A stretch of DNA of 64,000 bases from SABI01 sp028532915 (GCA_963677225.1 OY781923.1:1426001-1490000), one strand, 5' to 3'; counted from the first letter of the stretch, positions 1-9,575 are shown. Notes: generated by a model from the sequence alone, not told the origin. Numbers and translations: made by a program.

Positions 1-2651
1 TGAAATCAGTCGAGTTGGATAAAAGCTATAATCCAAATGATTTTGAGAATAGAATCTATGAACAATGGAAAGAACACAACGTTTTTGGCCCAGCCAAAGA
101 GAACAATGAATCATATACCATAGTGATGCCGCCCCCCAATGTCACAGGAATCCTTCACATGGGACATGCTCTGAACAATGTCCTTCAGGATATCCTTGCC
201 AGATATGCGAGGATGAATCAGAAGGACACTCTGTGGCTTCCCGGAACAGACCATGCCGGGATCGCGACTCAGCATGTCGTCGAGAGAGAACTCAAAAAAA
301 AGGGTAAGACGAGACAGGAGCTCGGAAGAGAGAAGTTCCTGGAAGAGACCTGGAAAGTGAAAGAATACCATCACGGTATCATCACCCGCCAGCTGGAGAA
401 GATCGGTTCCTCCTGTGACTGGAATCGTGAGCGTTTCACTATGGATGAAGGCCTTTCCAAAGCTGTTCGGGAGGCGTTCGTCTCTCTGTACGAGAAGAAT
501 CTTATCTACAAAGGCAATTACCTTGTCAACTACTGTACCCACTGCGGTACTGCTCTTGCTGATGACGAGGTCGAATACAAACCGGTAACAGGTGCTTTGT
601 ATCAGGTGACCTATCCTTATGAGGATCAGAAAGGAGCGATAACCGTTGCCACCACCAGACCGGAGACGATGTTCGGCGATGCGGCAGTTGCCGTGAATCC
701 TGATGACGACAGGTACAAAGATCTTGTCGGTAAAAATGTGATCCTGCCTCTGGCTGATAAACCCATCCCCATAATAGCTGATTCCTATGTCGATATGGAA
801 TTCGGAACAGGAATGGTGAAAATCACCCCGGCGCACGATCCCAACGACTGGGCGATCGGCCAGCGCCATGATCTTCCGGTGATCAATATCCTGAATGCCG
901 ACGGCACACTGAATGAGAATGTACCCGTAAAATATCGGGGACTCGACGTCGAGACCGCCCGGTCTCTTGTCGTCAAAGATCTGAGCGATCAGGGATATCT
1001 CATCGACCAGAAACCTCATAACCATGAGGTCGGTCACTGCTACCGATGCTCCACCGTGATCGAACCGTTCGTAAGCGAACAGTGGTTCGTCTCGATGAAG
1101 TCGATGGCAGACAAGGCTCTGAAAGCGTGGGAGGATGGCGAGATCCACTTCTATGCAAAGAGATGGGAGAATACCTACAGCCACTGGCTCAGAAACATCA
1201 GAGACTGGTGTATAAGCAGGCAGCTGTGGTGGGGTCACCGTATTCCTGTCTGGTATTGTGACGATTGCGGGCATATGATGGTGGAACGCGAGGATCCGAG
1301 CGAGTGTTCAGCCTGCCATTCAAAGCATATCAGGCAGGAGGAGGATGTTCTCGATACATGGTTCAGTTCATGGCTGTGGCCGTTCTCGACACTCGGCTGG
1401 CCCGAAAAGAGTGTCGATATGGAGCGATTCTTCCCGACCAATACTCTCGTAACCGGATATGACATCATCTTCTTCTGGGTTTCCAGAATGATCATGGCCT
1501 CTCTGGAATTCGTCGGTTCGGTTCCCTTCAAAGATATCTATATCACCGGACTTGTACGGGACAAGACAGGGAGGAAGATGAGTAAATCACTGGGAAACGG
1601 TATCGATCCTCTCGACGTGGTTGCCCAATACGGTGCCGATTCTATGAAGTTCACCCTTTGTTACCTCGCTGCTCAGGGGCAGGATATCCTCATCGATTTC
1701 GATTCTTTCAAGCTGGGTTCCCGATTTGCCAACAAGGTGTGGAACGCCACAAGGTTCCTGCTGATGAATCTTGAAGGGAGAAATCTCGTTGATCTTGAAG
1801 ATCAGAAGATATCGACGATAGACGGATGGATGTACCATAAGGTGAATACTGCGGCAAAAGGGGTTGAAGAGGCTCTTGCGACCTACAAGTTCAATGAAGC
1901 TTCCCAGATCATTTATGATGTATTCTGGAACGATTTCTGTGACTGGTACGTGGAAGCTACCAAATTCGATCTGAAAAACAAAAGTGAGAGCGAAAAGGAT
2001 GTGACAGTCTCCTTCATGCTTGATATCCTCTCTACTCTCATGCGGCTGATGCATCCGTTCCTTTCGTTCATCACGGAGGAGATTTATCAGAAACTCCCGA
2101 ATACCGAAGGTATGATCATCACCAGTGAATACCCCCGGTACGACGAGAACAGAGTATATGAAAAGGAGCATCGGATCGTTTCAAATATGCAGGAATTCGT
2201 GAAATCGATCAGAGCAGTAAGAAGCGAGCTTCAGATCGGGCCTGAAAGAAAACTGTCGGTCATCTACAGACCAGACGGCGACTCTCCGGCGATCTCATTC
2301 ATAGAATCTCAGAAAGAGCTGATCTCATCGTTTATCAACGCATCATCTCTGACAGTAGACACGGAAAAGTCCTGTTCAATAGAGGGCACAGTGCCGGTAG
2401 CAGGCCCCGGGTTCGAGGCGTTCGTCTTCGTGAAGGATGCGATAGATGTCGAAAGCGAGATCCGACGGGTTGAACTCGAGATCGCCAAGAGTGAACAGCT
2501 GCTGAAAAAGAGCGAGATGAAATTGAATAATGAGAAATTCATTCAAAATGCAAAAGAAGAGGCGATAGAGAAAGAGAAGGCAAAACATGAAGAGTTTACC
2601 GAAAAGATCGAGAAAGGAAAGAAACACCTGGATCTTCTCAAGCTCCTGTAA
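1..2651 (+). CDS. valS: Valyl-tRNA synthetase (start codon one base outside the window)
   Basis: Charges tRNA-Val in the cytoplasm and edits mischarged threonine. The class I signature is visible as HMGH about residue 50 and KMSKS about residue 525, with the CP1 editing domain between them (about 190-340), a tRNA-binding anticodon domain and a C-terminal Lys/Glu-rich coiled-coil arm, giving the normal length near 880 residues. The TTG at 15 is only the first start-like codon inside the window: the frame is open upstream (K-S-V-E-L-D), and the first two bases, TG, would complete an ATG whose A lies one base before the window. I therefore read the N terminus as MKSVELDKSYNP, a usual ValS beginning, and the gene as cut by a single base. 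A strong hairpin terminator follows. Confidence 0.97.
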   Translation, partial: KSVELDKSYNPNDFENRIYEQWKEHNVFGPAKENNESYTIVMPPPNVTGILHMGHALNNVLQDILARYARMNQKDTLWLPGTDHAGIATQHVVERELKKKGKTRQELGREKFLEETWKVKEYHHGIITRQLEKIGSSCDWNRERFTMDEGLSKAVREAFVSLYEKNLIYKGNYLVNYCTHCGTALADDEVEYKPVTGALYQVTYPYEDQKGAITVATTRPETMFGDAAVAVNPDDDRYKDLVGKNVILPLADKPIPIIADSYVDMEFGTGMVKITPAHDPNDWAIGQRHDLPVINILNADGTLNENVPVKYRGLDVETARSLVVKDLSDQGYLIDQKPHNHEVGHCYRCSTVIEPFVSEQWFVSMKSMADKALKAWEDGEIHFYAKRWENTYSHWLRNIRDWCISRQLWWGHRIPVWYCDDCGHMMVEREDPSECSACHSKHIRQEEDVLDTWFSSWLWPFSTLGWPEKSVDMERFFPTNTLVTGYDIIFFWVSRMIMASLEFVGSVPFKDIYITGLVRDKTGRKMSKSLGNGIDPLDVVAQYGADSMKFTLCYLAAQGQDILIDFDSFKLGSRFANKVWNATRFLLMNLEGRNLVDLEDQKISTIDGWMYHKVNTAAKGVEEALATYKFNEASQIIYDVFWNDFCDWYVEATKFDLKNKSESEKDVTVSFMLDILSTLMRLMHPFLSFITEEIYQKLPNTEGMIITSEYPRYDENRVYEKEHRIVSNMQEFVKSIRAVRSELQIGPERKLSVIYRPDGDSPAISFIESQKELISSFINASSLTVDTEKSCSIEGTVPVAGPGFEAFVFVKDAIDVESEIRRVELEIAKSEQLLKKSEMKLNNEKFIQNAKEEAIEKEKAKHEEFTEKIEKGKKHLDLLKLL

Positions 2652-2660
2652 AACCAAAAA

Positions 2661-2690
2661 ACCAGATGCTAAACAGCATCTGGTTTTTTA
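2661..2690. terminator. Rho-independent terminator after valS
   Basis: A perfect 10-bp stem (ACCAGATGCT with AGCATCTGGT, loop AAAC) is followed by a T run on the plus strand and preceded by an A run, so it can end valS and also transcripts coming from the opposite strand gene at 2708-2881. Confidence 0.9.
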
Positions 2691-2707
2691 CTGTAAGATG
2701 AGAAGAA

Positions 2708-2881
2708 CTACATGTTCTTTTCTTCTTGAATCTCTTTTCTTCTTTCTTTAGCCAATTTGCCAAGTTCTCCGAGAGCCTTTCTTGCGCGTGCTGCAGATGC
2801 CTTGATTCCTTTTTCGGTAAATTTTTGGTTTTCTGCGATGTATGCTTCGAATTGAGCCACAATTTGTTCGTGTACACTCAT
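2708..2881 (-). CDS. Histone H1-like Hc1-type small basic DNA-binding protein
   Basis: A 57-residue, Lys/Arg/Ala-rich, apparently all-helical protein. The pattern of an acidic amphipathic first helix (EQIVAQFEAYIAENQKF), then KASAARARKALGELGKL and a charged KERRKEIQEEKN tail, resembles the N-terminal block of bacterial histone H1-like Hc1 proteins known from Chlamydia and Bacteroidetes. A nucleoid-associated role is inferred. The start at 2881 is chosen because CCTCCT on the plus strand (AGGAGG on the coding strand) lies 7 bases upstream; the longer frame to 2920 would run through this ribosome site. It is monocistronic, convergent with valS, and followed on its 3' side by the shared terminator. 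Without an alignment the family call is moderate; a generic coiled-coil protein is the alternative. Confidence 0.7.
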   Translation of the reverse strand: MSVHEQIVAQFEAYIAENQKFTEKGIKASAARARKALGELGKLAKERRKEIQEEKNM

Positions 2882-2994
2882 GTGCGAGCCTCCTTGATAG
2901 AATTTTTTTAATAATAGCATATTTAGACCGTAAGGGAAGAGATTAGGTGTTAAAAGGTTTGAAATTTTTTAAAAAAAAGCCTTTTTACCTAATT

Positions 2995-4227
2995 TTACAG
3001 CTGTTTTCTGATGATATAGCCCTCAGATATCACAACAGATGTCTCTAAATAGATTTCCATCTGATGATTTCCCTCATCAATCTCATTACCGGCAGCATCC
3101 CACAGAGTGAATGAATCGTCTGCGACCGAGAGAATATCTGGACCTATGAACTCTATCATAGTCCCTTTTACGATCTTATTCTTCAGCGAGATCCTGTAGC
3201 GGGTGGGGGAGACTTTCTCTTCGACTGTCCCTATCAGAAGATAATTTTGGATGTAGCTGATGTCAGTCGGCTTTTCGATATTCTCTTTCGAGAAGAAAAA
3301 ACCGGTTGAATATTCTCTGTGACTCACTCTGTGAAGTTCATCGATATATCGTTGCGCCTCATCTTTGTCGTATCCTTTCTCAAGTACATCGATCGCCTTT
3401 CTGTATGCCCTGGTGACTGTCGCGACATAGTAGAGGGATTTCATCCTTCCTTCGATCTTCAGAGAATCCACGCCGGAATCTTTCAGTTCCTGCAGATGAT
3501 CGATCATACACAGGTCTTTCGAACTCATGATAGTTGAATAGCCGTCTTTTTCTATCACAGGGAAGTATTCGCCGGGGCGACTCTCCTCTTCGAGCACATA
3601 CGGAGTGCTCGCGACTTCTCTCTTTTCAAGCGTCCGGTATTTCCATCGGCACGTATGCGAACAGTCTCCTTCGTTGGCGCTCCTGCCTGTGAGAAATGCA
3701 CTGAGAAAGCATCTTCCTGAATAGGCCATGCACATTGCCCCGTGCACGAAGGCTTCAATTTCCATATCGGGATGAGTATCCTTTATCCGTCTGATATCAT
3801 CCAGTGAGGCTTCCCTGCCCAATATGATCCTGGAGAATCCGAGATCTTTATAGGCAGCGATCGCACCGCTGTTGAGACAGTTTGCCTGAGTTGAGAGATG
3901 AAGTGACGCCTTGTCACCGAAAGCTTCCCTCAGGGCCCTTGCCGGGCCCAGGTCACTGACGATGAACGCATCGAACGGATAATCTTTCAATTCTTCAAGA
4001 GAAGAGGCGAACGAGCGGTAATCCTCTTCATGGAAGAAGCGGTTTACGGCTCCGTATAGTTTTTTATCACCTTTGAGCTGCTTCAGTCTGTCAGCCGTTC
4101 CCTCTTCGACACCGTCTGCGCGGGCTCTTAAAGAGAATTCCTTAACACCGATATAGGCGGCATCTGCCCCATACGCGTAGGCATAGGACAGTTTTTCGAT
4201 TGAGCCTGCAGGACTTAATAATTCCAT
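2995..4227 (-). CDS. U32 family protein, TrhP/YegQ-like tRNA hydroxylation factor
   Basis: The 410-residue protein starts MELLSPAGS and carries the U32 signature EAFVHGAMCMAYSGRCFLS about residues 157-175, followed by the GDCSHTCRW cysteine pair, so four conserved cysteines are present that could hold an iron-sulfur cluster. U32 proteins were once called collagenase-like peptidases; this subgroup (YegQ/TrhP) is now linked to prephenate-dependent 5-hydroxylation of U34 in tRNA, RlhA being the rRNA relative. The N-terminal TIM-barrel-like part and a small C-terminal beta domain fit the usual length. It starts 10 bases after lon with AAGGA upstream of its ATG and is probably the second gene of a lon operon. 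A peptidase role is not supported. The choice between tRNA and rRNA substrate is uncertain. Confidence 0.85.
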   Translation of the reverse strand: MELLSPAGSIEKLSYAYAYGADAAYIGVKEFSLRARADGVEEGTADRLKQLKGDKKLYGAVNRFFHEEDYRSFASSLEELKDYPFDAFIVSDLGPARALREAFGDKASLHLSTQANCLNSGAIAAYKDLGFSRIILGREASLDDIRRIKDTHPDMEIEAFVHGAMCMAYSGRCFLSAFLTGRSANEGDCSHTCRWKYRTLEKREVASTPYVLEEESRPGEYFPVIEKDGYSTIMSSKDLCMIDHLQELKDSGVDSLKIEGRMKSLYYVATVTRAYRKAIDVLEKGYDKDEAQRYIDELHRVSHREYSTGFFFSKENIEKPTDISYIQNYLLIGTVEEKVSPTRYRISLKNKIVKGTMIEFIGPDILSVADDSFTLWDAAGNEIDEGNHQMEIYLETSVVISEGYIIRKQL

Positions 4228-4237
4228 CTTCTATCCT

Positions 4238-6583
4238 TTAGCTGGAGAATGCGTGTTCAAGAACTTCGTCGAAGGTCGAAACCGGGTAGAATGTGATTCC
4301 CTGTGTGATCTCATCATCCAGTTCATCAAGATCCCTTTGATTGTGTTTAGGTATGATGATTGTCTTTATATTGTTCCTTCTTGCCGCCAGAACCTTTTCC
4401 TTCAGTCCTCCAATGGGCATCACCTTCCCGATCAGATCCATCTCTCCGGTCATCGCGAGGTGGTCATTGATCACTTTATCTGATATGAGTGAGAAGAATG
4501 TGGTTGCCATAGTTATACCTGCCGAGGGGCCGTCTTTCGGAGTAGCTCCTTCGGGTACATGGAGATGGACCGCATGAGTGTTGAACCATTCGGGATCGAG
4601 GTCATGCTTTGCAGCGATCGATTTCAGATGTGTGAAGGCGATATTAGCAGATTCCTGCATCACCTCTCCCAGCTTTCCTGTCAGTTTCAGTTCACCCTTA
4701 CCGGGATAGCCTACTGCTTCAATGATGAGAGTATCTCCGCCCATACTCGTATAGGCAAGTCCGATTGCCATTCCCGGACGGTCGGCCTTTTTGATCTCAT
4801 CTTCTCTGAATATCGGTTTGCCGAGGTATTCTATCATCTTCTTTTCAGTGATTTTCACAGGCGGAGTCACTTTCTCTTCAAGCAGTTCACGTGCAACTTT
4901 CCGGTGGATCTTGTCGAGTGATTTCTCGTAGTTCCTAACCCCGGCTTCTCTTGCATAGGAGTTTGCAATCTCTGTGAGGATCTTATTCGAATAGGAGATC
5001 TCTTTTCTCAGAAGTCCGTGTTTTTTCAGACTCTTGGGAACAAGATACTTTTTCCCGATCGCAAGCTTTTCACTGGTGGTGTAGCCTGCGAGATGGATGA
5101 TCTCCATCCTGTCGAGAAGAGGTCTCGGAATGGTATCAAGGGTGTTGGCGGTAACGATGAACAGAATCTGGGAAACATCGAATGGCAGATCGAGATAATG
5201 ATCTCTGAAAGCGAAGTTCTGTTCGCTGTCGAGCACTTCGAGAAGAGCCGAAGCGGGGTCTCCCTGATACGAAGCTCCCATCTTATCGATCTCATCGATC
5301 AAAAACACGGGGTTTTTCTTCTTGACAGTCTTCAGTCCCTGGATGATCTTTCCGGGCATGGCACCGATATAGGTCCTTCTGTGTCCTTTGATTTCGGCTT
5401 CGTCTCTCATTCCGCCGACGCTGAAACGATAATATTCCTTTTTGAGTGCAGTGGCGATCGATCTTCCGACCGAGGTCTTTCCGACTCCGGGAGGACCTAC
5501 CAGACATATGATAGACCCTTTGGTATCATTCTTCTTCTTGCGGACAGCCAGATACTCCAGTATCCGGTTCTTTACATCCTTGAGGCCGTAATGATCCTTC
5601 TCGAGCACCTTGCGTGCCGACTCGAGAGAAAAGCTTTCAGGTTCACTGTCTTTCCACGGAAGAGCGGCAATCGTCTCGAGATAGGTCCTTGTGATCGAAT
5701 ATTCAGGAGAGTTGGGATCCAGAGACTGGAACTTGTCGAGTTCATTGTTGACGCTCTCTTTGACCTCTCCTTCGAGTTCCAGCGCTTCAATTTTTTTTGC
5801 GATCTTCTGATAAGTTGCTGTTCTCGGATCACTGGTGAGTCCGAGTTCCTGCTGTATATGCTTGAGCTCCTCGCGCAGAAAATACTCGCGCTGATTCTTT
5901 TCGAGTTTGCTGTTGACTCTCGACTGGATCTGCTCCTGCATCTGCAGAACCTGCTGTTCCTTCTTGATATGTACCAGAACTCTCTCCATCCTCCTGCGGA
6001 CGTTGAGGGTCTCCAGGATTCTCTGCTGCTGACGCCGATCGATATTGATGATCGAGGCGATGAAATCAGCCATTTTTCCCGGCTGATCGATATTCACCAT
6101 ATTGAGTCTCATCTCTTCGGTGAAAAGAGGGTTCCCTCTCGAAAGCTTTTTCGTTTCGGTAATCAGCTGGCGGGTCCATGCCTTGAGTTCGGTGGGATTG
6201 TCCGCGATGTCCTCAAGGTATTCAACATCACTGACGATATATTTTCCGTTGGAGTGGAACTCTTTGACCTGAAAACGTTTCATTGTTGAGATGAAGATGT
6301 TCAGGCCTCCGTCGGGAAGTTTGATCTTTTTGATAATCTTGGCAATGGTACCTACTCTGAAAAGGTTGTCGGCATCGTAATTAGCCTTCTGTTCATCTTT
6401 GACCAGAAGCAACCCAAGATCGCCTCCGTGATTCAGTGCCTGATTGACAATTTCTATATCCTCTTTACTCTCTACTACTAAAGGGGTGAACAATCCGGGA
6501 AAAATAGGATTGCCGACGAGAGGGAGTATAAATAAATTGCGGGGGAGCGTCTGCTCAACGGGCATTAATTCTTGATCTGCCAT
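4238..6583 (-). CDS. lon: ATP-dependent Lon protease
   Basis: Cytoplasmic AAA+ serine protease that degrades misfolded and regulatory proteins. In order: N-terminal substrate-binding LON domain (about 15-215), coiled-coil helical region, AAA+ module with Walker A GPPGVGKT about residue 365 and Walker B VFLIDEID, and the protease domain with the catalytic Ser in PKDGPSAG about 686 and Lys in GGLKEKVLA about 728. Length 781 is typical. The ATG is preceded by GGAGGAAAT (plus strand ATTTCCTCC at 6586-6594). The U32 gene follows at 10 bases, suggesting cotranscription. No CIRCE-type heat-shock element is visible in the 83-base upstream gap. Confidence 0.97.
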   Translation of the reverse strand: MADQELMPVEQTLPRNLFILPLVGNPIFPGLFTPLVVESKEDIEIVNQALNHGGDLGLLLVKDEQKANYDADNLFRVGTIAKIIKKIKLPDGGLNIFISTMKRFQVKEFHSNGKYIVSDVEYLEDIADNPTELKAWTRQLITETKKLSRGNPLFTEEMRLNMVNIDQPGKMADFIASIINIDRRQQQRILETLNVRRRMERVLVHIKKEQQVLQMQEQIQSRVNSKLEKNQREYFLREELKHIQQELGLTSDPRTATYQKIAKKIEALELEGEVKESVNNELDKFQSLDPNSPEYSITRTYLETIAALPWKDSEPESFSLESARKVLEKDHYGLKDVKNRILEYLAVRKKKNDTKGSIICLVGPPGVGKTSVGRSIATALKKEYYRFSVGGMRDEAEIKGHRRTYIGAMPGKIIQGLKTVKKKNPVFLIDEIDKMGASYQGDPASALLEVLDSEQNFAFRDHYLDLPFDVSQILFIVTANTLDTIPRPLLDRMEIIHLAGYTTSEKLAIGKKYLVPKSLKKHGLLRKEISYSNKILTEIANSYAREAGVRNYEKSLDKIHRKVARELLEEKVTPPVKITEKKMIEYLGKPIFREDEIKKADRPGMAIGLAYTSMGGDTLIIEAVGYPGKGELKLTGKLGEVMQESANIAFTHLKSIAAKHDLDPEWFNTHAVHLHVPEGATPKDGPSAGITMATTFFSLISDKVINDHLAMTGEMDLIGKVMPIGGLKEKVLAARRNNIKTIIIPKHNQRDLDELDDEITQGITFYPVSTFDEVLEHAFSS

Positions 6584-6666
6584 TCAATTTCCTCCACATA
6601 AACATATATGATTTAATAATACGTAGATAATGTAATAAAAGATAGCGGTTACGTGTAGTCCCTCAG

Positions 6667-7341
6667 CTAAGAAAAGTATCGGCCGAGTGCATTGTCGATT
6701 TTGTCTGCTATCATGACGGCACCTCTCTTGTTCGGGTGAATCCCGTCGATACTGAGAAACAGAGACCTTTCGGTGCTGAGCTTTTCAGATCTTTCCGGGT
6801 CGCCGTCAATATACGATGCATCCTTTTCGAGCTGAACAGGACTTTCCGGCAGGTACGAACCCGTCTTCACGGTTGAATCTATCAGCGAAGAAAGATCGAT
6901 GATAGAAGCATCACATGCCTGTGCTATCTTTCGTATCGATTCGTTGACTGACCCGACATAGCTGTACACCAGAGGGCTCTCGATCATCACATTGCACAAA
7001 AAGATGTGGTTGAGCTTCCGGTTCTCCCGCAAAGATGTGAGAGAATCGATCAGTTCGTCCTCATCCAGGACATGATCCTGACGTATTCCCCGCCGAGCGA
7101 GAAATGAGGTCCAGCCGTTTTCGTAGCTAGACAGGTAATCGTAGAGTACATCATTCGCTCCTCCCTGGATGACGAGGGTGCTCCCGAAAGGGATCTTTTT
7201 TACAAAAGCGTAGGAAAGAATCTGCTTCAATGTGGCACCATCATATCCGCGGATTACAGCCTTGTTTTTCAGAAAATCACTGTAGGCTATTCCGTAGTGT
7301 CCTCTTGATATACTGTCTCCGAAAATATAGATATCATCCAT
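6667..7341 (-). CDS. SGNH/GDSL-family hydrolase
   Basis: A 224-residue protein with the three hallmark blocks of the SGNH hydrolase fold: GDSIS near residue 8 (nucleophile Ser), GGANDV near 62 (oxyanion Gly and Asn), and DGIHPN near 203 (catalytic Asp-His pair). No signal peptide is seen, so it should act in the cytoplasm. Esterases, acetyl-hydrolases and lysophospholipases share this fold and the substrate cannot be told. Its start overlaps the end of the upstream queuosine-precursor transporter by 8 bases, so the two are translationally coupled, but no functional link is obvious. Confidence 0.8.
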   Translation of the reverse strand: MDDIYIFGDSISRGHYGIAYSDFLKNKAVIRGYDGATLKQILSYAFVKKIPFGSTLVIQGGANDVLYDYLSSYENGWTSFLARRGIRQDHVLDEDELIDSLTSLRENRKLNHIFLCNVMIESPLVYSYVGSVNESIRKIAQACDASIIDLSSLIDSTVKTGSYLPESPVQLEKDASYIDGDPERSEKLSTERSLFLSIDGIHPNKRGAVMIADKIDNALGRYFS

Positions 7342-7987
7342 TCGTCTGTGCCAGAGGCTCTCCTTCTTTTTTCAGCCAGTATACACCAAGGTAGCATAAG
7401 GGTGTGTCGATCAGTGCGAACAGGACCTTGAAGGCCCAGTACGGAAGGATAAGAGAGAAAATGAACGGTACGGTGAACTTATCGCTGACGTGGTAGAAAG
7501 CGGCGAACATGAATATCGTGGTGTCGAAGAACTGACTGATGATGGTGCTTACATTGTTTCGTATCCACAGATGTTTCCTGTTAGTAAGCCGTTTGAACAA
7601 TGAGAATATTGCCACATCGATATGCTGGGCGATGTAGAAAGATATAATAGAGGCTGCCGTCATCCGCATGCTCGAGTAGAAGATCGCTTCATAGGCATCC
7701 TGAAATCCCCATGTGGAGTTTGCCGGCAGGATGATGCAGAAGAACATCATCAGAAACATGAACAGCAGCATCGCTGTCGAGATATTTACGACCAGAGCTG
7801 AAGTTTTTCTGCCGTATACTTCACCGATGATATCAGTCACAAGAAACAGGACCGGCATGAAGAAGACTCCTACTGAAGCTCTTACCGATCCAAGGGTTGT
7901 GATCTTGGAGCCCAATGTATTCACCAGCACCATCGATGTAATATACAAGGCGAACAGGATCATTAGTTTTTTGTCTCTTTTTGTCAA
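7334..7987 (-). CDS. Queuosine precursor transporter, YhhQ (VUT) family
   Basis: A 217-residue integral membrane protein with about six hydrophobic segments and the VUT-family pattern (VNTLGSKIT near the start, DIIGEVYGRK in the first loop, then IAQHIDVAIFS and FFDTTIFMF). E. coli YhhQ imports preQ0/preQ1 for queuosine formation in tRNA; import of such a precursor is inferred here. The start is TTG at 7987: GAGGAAGG sits 5-6 bases upstream and no in-frame ATG lies closer. I looked for a preQ1 riboswitch in the 73-base gap upstream and saw none. The gene overlaps the SGNH hydrolase gene downstream. Confidence 0.88.
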   Translation of the reverse strand: MTKRDKKLMILFALYITSMVLVNTLGSKITTLGSVRASVGVFFMPVLFLVTDIIGEVYGRKTSALVVNISTAMLLFMFLMMFFCIILPANSTWGFQDAYEAIFYSSMRMTAASIISFYIAQHIDVAIFSLFKRLTNRKHLWIRNNVSTIISQFFDTTIFMFAAFYHVSDKFTVPFIFSLILPYWAFKVLFALIDTPLCYLGVYWLKKEGEPLAQTNG

Positions 7988-8060
7988 AATGCACCTTCCT
8001 CAAAATCATTTTCGACACAATACCCCATTCGTACCTATAGTGTAAAGCAAAGTGCGTCCT

Positions 8061-9575
8061 TTACCAGTGTATGGAGACCGTACCGGTGGCGATCCGTTCA
8101 TGTGTGAGCACTTTCCGCACGGCTTCGAACGAACGTTCACAGTCTTCGAACGCTGCGATGCTGTAAATGGAGGGGTTGAGAAAAAGCAGATCGTAGGGAT
8201 TGTGGAGAGATACGGCCATCGTAGGTATTCCCGTTGCCCCGAGAGCATTCGCCATCGACAGCTGTGTCTCGAACAGATGTCCGTCCTTGATGGCGATGAC
8301 GATCGAGCTGTTGTCGCTCACTTCCTCCATCAGCCGGTGCAGCTCATCGTTATCAATAGATTCGGAGAATTCGAAATACTCACCTCCGATGTGATCGTAC
8401 ATCCACTTCGCGAATGAATTCGATCCCGTATTTCTTCCAAGGAATATCGGAAAGGACCCCAGTTCAAACGGCAGGTCCTCATTGTTCTGGATGACCGTGA
8501 TCGACCGTTCCACCATGGCCGAGACTATCAAAGGTGCAGATTCATTGGGCTTCTCGAAGTCCTTTCTCTCTTTCAGCTGTTTTTTGAGAGTTGCAATTCG
8601 TCTTCGACTTTCAAGATGCGTCTCATGAGGAATGTAGGAACTTTCGATTGCCTCTGCGATGGAAGAATGGATCTTTTCGAGATGGTCATGACGGTGGGAG
8701 AGAATCAGGAAATCACATCCTGTCTTTAGACTCTCGACGGCAACCGTCTCGATAGGGAAGCTGTCACTAATGTTGGGCAGATCGATAACAGGAGAGAAGA
8801 GGACCGAGCTGTATCCCAGCGTTTCACGTAGAAGGTTCTGAACCAGCGGGACAGACATGGAGGAGATTGTCTTCTCTTCATCGAAGGCACTGTAATAGGC
8901 CGGGGCACACATGAGTGCACTTCCTCCGTTCTCGATGATCTTCACAAACGGAACAAGTTCACACTCCATCAGTTCATCGAGTGTCTTGTCATTCTGTTCT
9001 ACGGTATGGTTCTCGTCACTGTATAATTGTCCTGCGCCGGGAAACGCATAACAGACAGGAAGAATCCCGCCGTCGATATATCCTCTGGTCATGGAGGATG
9101 CGAAGCGGCTCACGGTTTCGGGTGTGTCGCCGAAACTGAACAGTCCGAGTTCCCTGTTGCGTCTGTCCGTGTTGATATTCAAAGATGGGCCGATGATCGC
9201 ATCGATACCGACCTGTTTAAGCTGAGCTGAAAAGATGGCAGCTGCCGTATAGGCGCTGCTTTCATCCTGGATCGCCTGAAGAGCGAGAGGAGAAGGGGGA
9301 ACTGTCATGAAAGGACTCAATACCTGTGCGCACGATTCATCATACTGCAGAAAAAGAAGTGCGGGGGTATTAAGATTCTGTTCGATATTCTCACGCAAAG
9401 AGCTGCACAGCTGTGTCAGCTGCTGACGGCCGGTGATGTTGCGGCAGCTTATGAGAATGTTCGGAACTCTGAAATGTGTTATCGCTTCACTGCAATGCCG
9501 ATCAATAACCGGTCCTTCAAAAGAGATGACAAGTTGCTGTCCTATAGAGTCTTCAAATGATAACTCCGTATCCAT
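8061..9575 (-). CDS. GH3 (NagZ-like) glycoside hydrolase domain protein, probably inactive
   Basis: A 504-residue protein with the fold pattern of family 3 beta-N-acetylhexosaminidases: IGPSLNINTDRRN (about 128-140), the FPG loop (CYAFPGAGQ about 175-183) and LRETLGYSSVLFS (about 249-261), followed by a second alpha/beta domain as in two-domain GH3 enzymes. The catalytic aspartate expected directly after VLFS is proline 262, and the Lys-His and Gly-His pairs of the canonical KHFPGHG loop are also absent, so glycosidase activity by the known mechanism is unlikely. Start at 9575 is chosen by AAGGAG 9 bases upstream; the longer frame to 9656 has no such site. Cytoplasmic, as there is no signal peptide. 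Divergent from arcC. Confidence 0.75.
   Translation of the reverse strand: MDTELSFEDSIGQQLVISFEGPVIDRHCSEAITHFRVPNILISCRNITGRQQLTQLCSSLRENIEQNLNTPALLFLQYDESCAQVLSPFMTVPPSPLALQAIQDESSAYTAAAIFSAQLKQVGIDAIIGPSLNINTDRRNRELGLFSFGDTPETVSRFASSMTRGYIDGGILPVCYAFPGAGQLYSDENHTVEQNDKTLDELMECELVPFVKIIENGGSALMCAPAYYSAFDEEKTISSMSVPLVQNLLRETLGYSSVLFSPVIDLPNISDSFPIETVAVESLKTGCDFLILSHRHDHLEKIHSSIAEAIESSYIPHETHLESRRRIATLKKQLKERKDFEKPNESAPLIVSAMVERSITVIQNNEDLPFELGSFPIFLGRNTGSNSFAKWMYDHIGGEYFEFSESIDNDELHRLMEEVSDNSSIVIAIKDGHLFETQLSMANALGATGIPTMAVSLHNPYDLLFLNPSIYSIAAFEDCERSFEAVRKVLTHERIATGTVSIHW

Noticed and set aside
2945..2990. Terminator-like A/T-rich hairpin after the U32 gene
   Set aside because: Arms AAAAGG/CCTTTTT can pair, but with mismatches and no clear T run in the needed direction; too weak to list as a feature.
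5018..6289. 423-codon open frame on the plus strand
   Set aside because: Antisense shadow of lon; no ribosome site, and the lon protein is fully conserved on the other strand.
7988..8060. preQ1 riboswitch before the queuosine-precursor transporter
   Set aside because: The short gap shows neither the C-rich stem-loop nor the A-rich tail of known preQ1 motifs.
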